In this document: piece after piece, positions 4,943 to 5,120 of the stretch
How positions within the stretch are numbered: the stretch's first letter is position 1
Layout of the letters: each line of letters begins with the position of its first letter
Assembly: GCA_964631325.1 (NCBI GenBank)
Contig: CAZVWJ010000095.1
Coordinates: forward strand, 1 to 5,120
Direction: 5' to 3'
From: CAZVWJ01 sp964631325
GTDB taxonomy: Bacteria > T1Sed10-126
DNA: 5,120 bases
The notes under the pieces: model-generated
The model's input: only the letters and a program-made list of their open reading frames with translations
The model's database searches: none
What the model was told of the DNA's origin: nothing
Translations under genes and position numbers: made by a program

Positions 4943-4977
4943 CAATAACTTAAAAACTTAAAGTACGATACCATCCG
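4943..4977 (+). repeat. Repeat R, copy 4 (full 35 bases)
   Basis: Identical to copies 2 and 3. It closes the PilZ-derived segment. ATTCCAA follows R immediately at copy 3 (4526-4532) and after two bases at copy 4 (4980-4986), which may be a trace of a longer unit or chance. Confidence 0.95.
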
Positions 4978-5120
4978 GTATTCCAAGTTTTCGCCTCTTC
5001 GAATTGTTCTTCGCTTTTACGCTATTGCGCCTCTTCGCCTCCCCGCCTCTTCGAGTTTTCCCTCGTCCCCTAGTCACGGTCTTTCCCTTCTTCACTTGTT
5101 TTTCTTGGTTTAATCCGCGT
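4978..5120. other. Pyrimidine-rich low-complexity spacer with CGCCTCTTCG repeats
   Basis: No gene is visible to the window end. CGCCTCTTCG occurs three times (4992-5001, 5028-5037, 5044-5053), and the + strand is strongly C/T-rich from about 5030 to 5110. It looks like expanded simple sequence, similar in style to intergenic repeats of some uncultivated bacteria. Nothing shows whether another R copy follows beyond the window. Confidence 0.6.

Noticed and set aside
4380..4977. CRISPR array
   Set aside because: Repeat length of 35 fits, but spacers are 76 and 417 bases, one spacer contains a 103-codon frame, and spacers match nearby chromosomal sequence with 5-10 percent divergence. No cas gene is visible.
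4380..4977. Integron cassette array with attC sites
   Set aside because: The arrangement is cassette-like, but R lacks the inverted R'/R'' core sites (GTTRRRY and RYYYAAC) and has no long imperfect inverted repeat. No integrase is seen.
4062..4977. Insertion sequence
   Set aside because: No transposase frame is present on either strand, and the R copies are direct repeats rather than inverted ends. A non-autonomous element cannot be excluded but is not supported here.

Overview
The window reads as a bacterial chromosome segment with three intact protein genes on the left and an unusually repeat-rich right third. The organism is probably a two-membrane (Gram-negative-type) bacterium. The evidence is an exported PorV/PorQ-like outer-membrane beta-barrel protein with a signal peptide, Shine-Dalgarno sites ahead of every main gene, and a sigma70-like promoter. 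The genes are moderately GC-rich and the spacers AT-rich. Several classes of dispersed hairpin repeat resemble those common in genomes of uncultivated bacterial lineages. I cannot name the phylum from the sequence alone.

Layout. Positions 1-116 hold one and a half copies of a repeat, called R below. Positions 117-246 hold a good promoter and a leader. Positions 247-2091 encode a GTP-type phosphoenolpyruvate carboxykinase (pckG). Only 20 bases later, at 2112-2666, comes a PilZ-domain protein with a TTG start, probably in the same operon. Positions 2667-2861 hold two C/G-rich hairpins between convergent genes. A PorV/PorQ-like protein lies on the minus strand at 2862-3839. From 3840 to 4552 no gene is visible; this stretch is packed with inverted repeats: two copies of a 'CGTCATTCCGGGG'-type hairpin, a 38-base perfect palindrome, nested stems and a 17-base-pair hairpin.

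The most interesting part is 4380-4977. Three identical 35-base copies of R (4380-4414, 4491-4525, 4943-4977) bound two insert-like segments. Each segment is a diverged copy of sequence found elsewhere in this same window. The first matches 3998-4060. The second matches 2333-2743, which is the 3' half of the PilZ gene plus its downstream flank. The PilZ copy keeps an open frame of 103 codons with a complete PilZ domain. Its differences from the parent are mostly synonymous (22 synonymous against 10 non-synonymous by hand count), so it, or the gene it was taken from, was under protein-level selection. The arrangement looks like cassettes separated by a fixed repeat, but it matches neither a CRISPR array nor integron attC sites as I know them.

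How the genes may work together. PckG links the TCA cycle to gluconeogenesis. The following PilZ protein is a likely cyclic-di-GMP sensor, and its tight linkage suggests co-expression; a regulatory link between the two is inference only. The PorV-like gene is convergent and probably independent.
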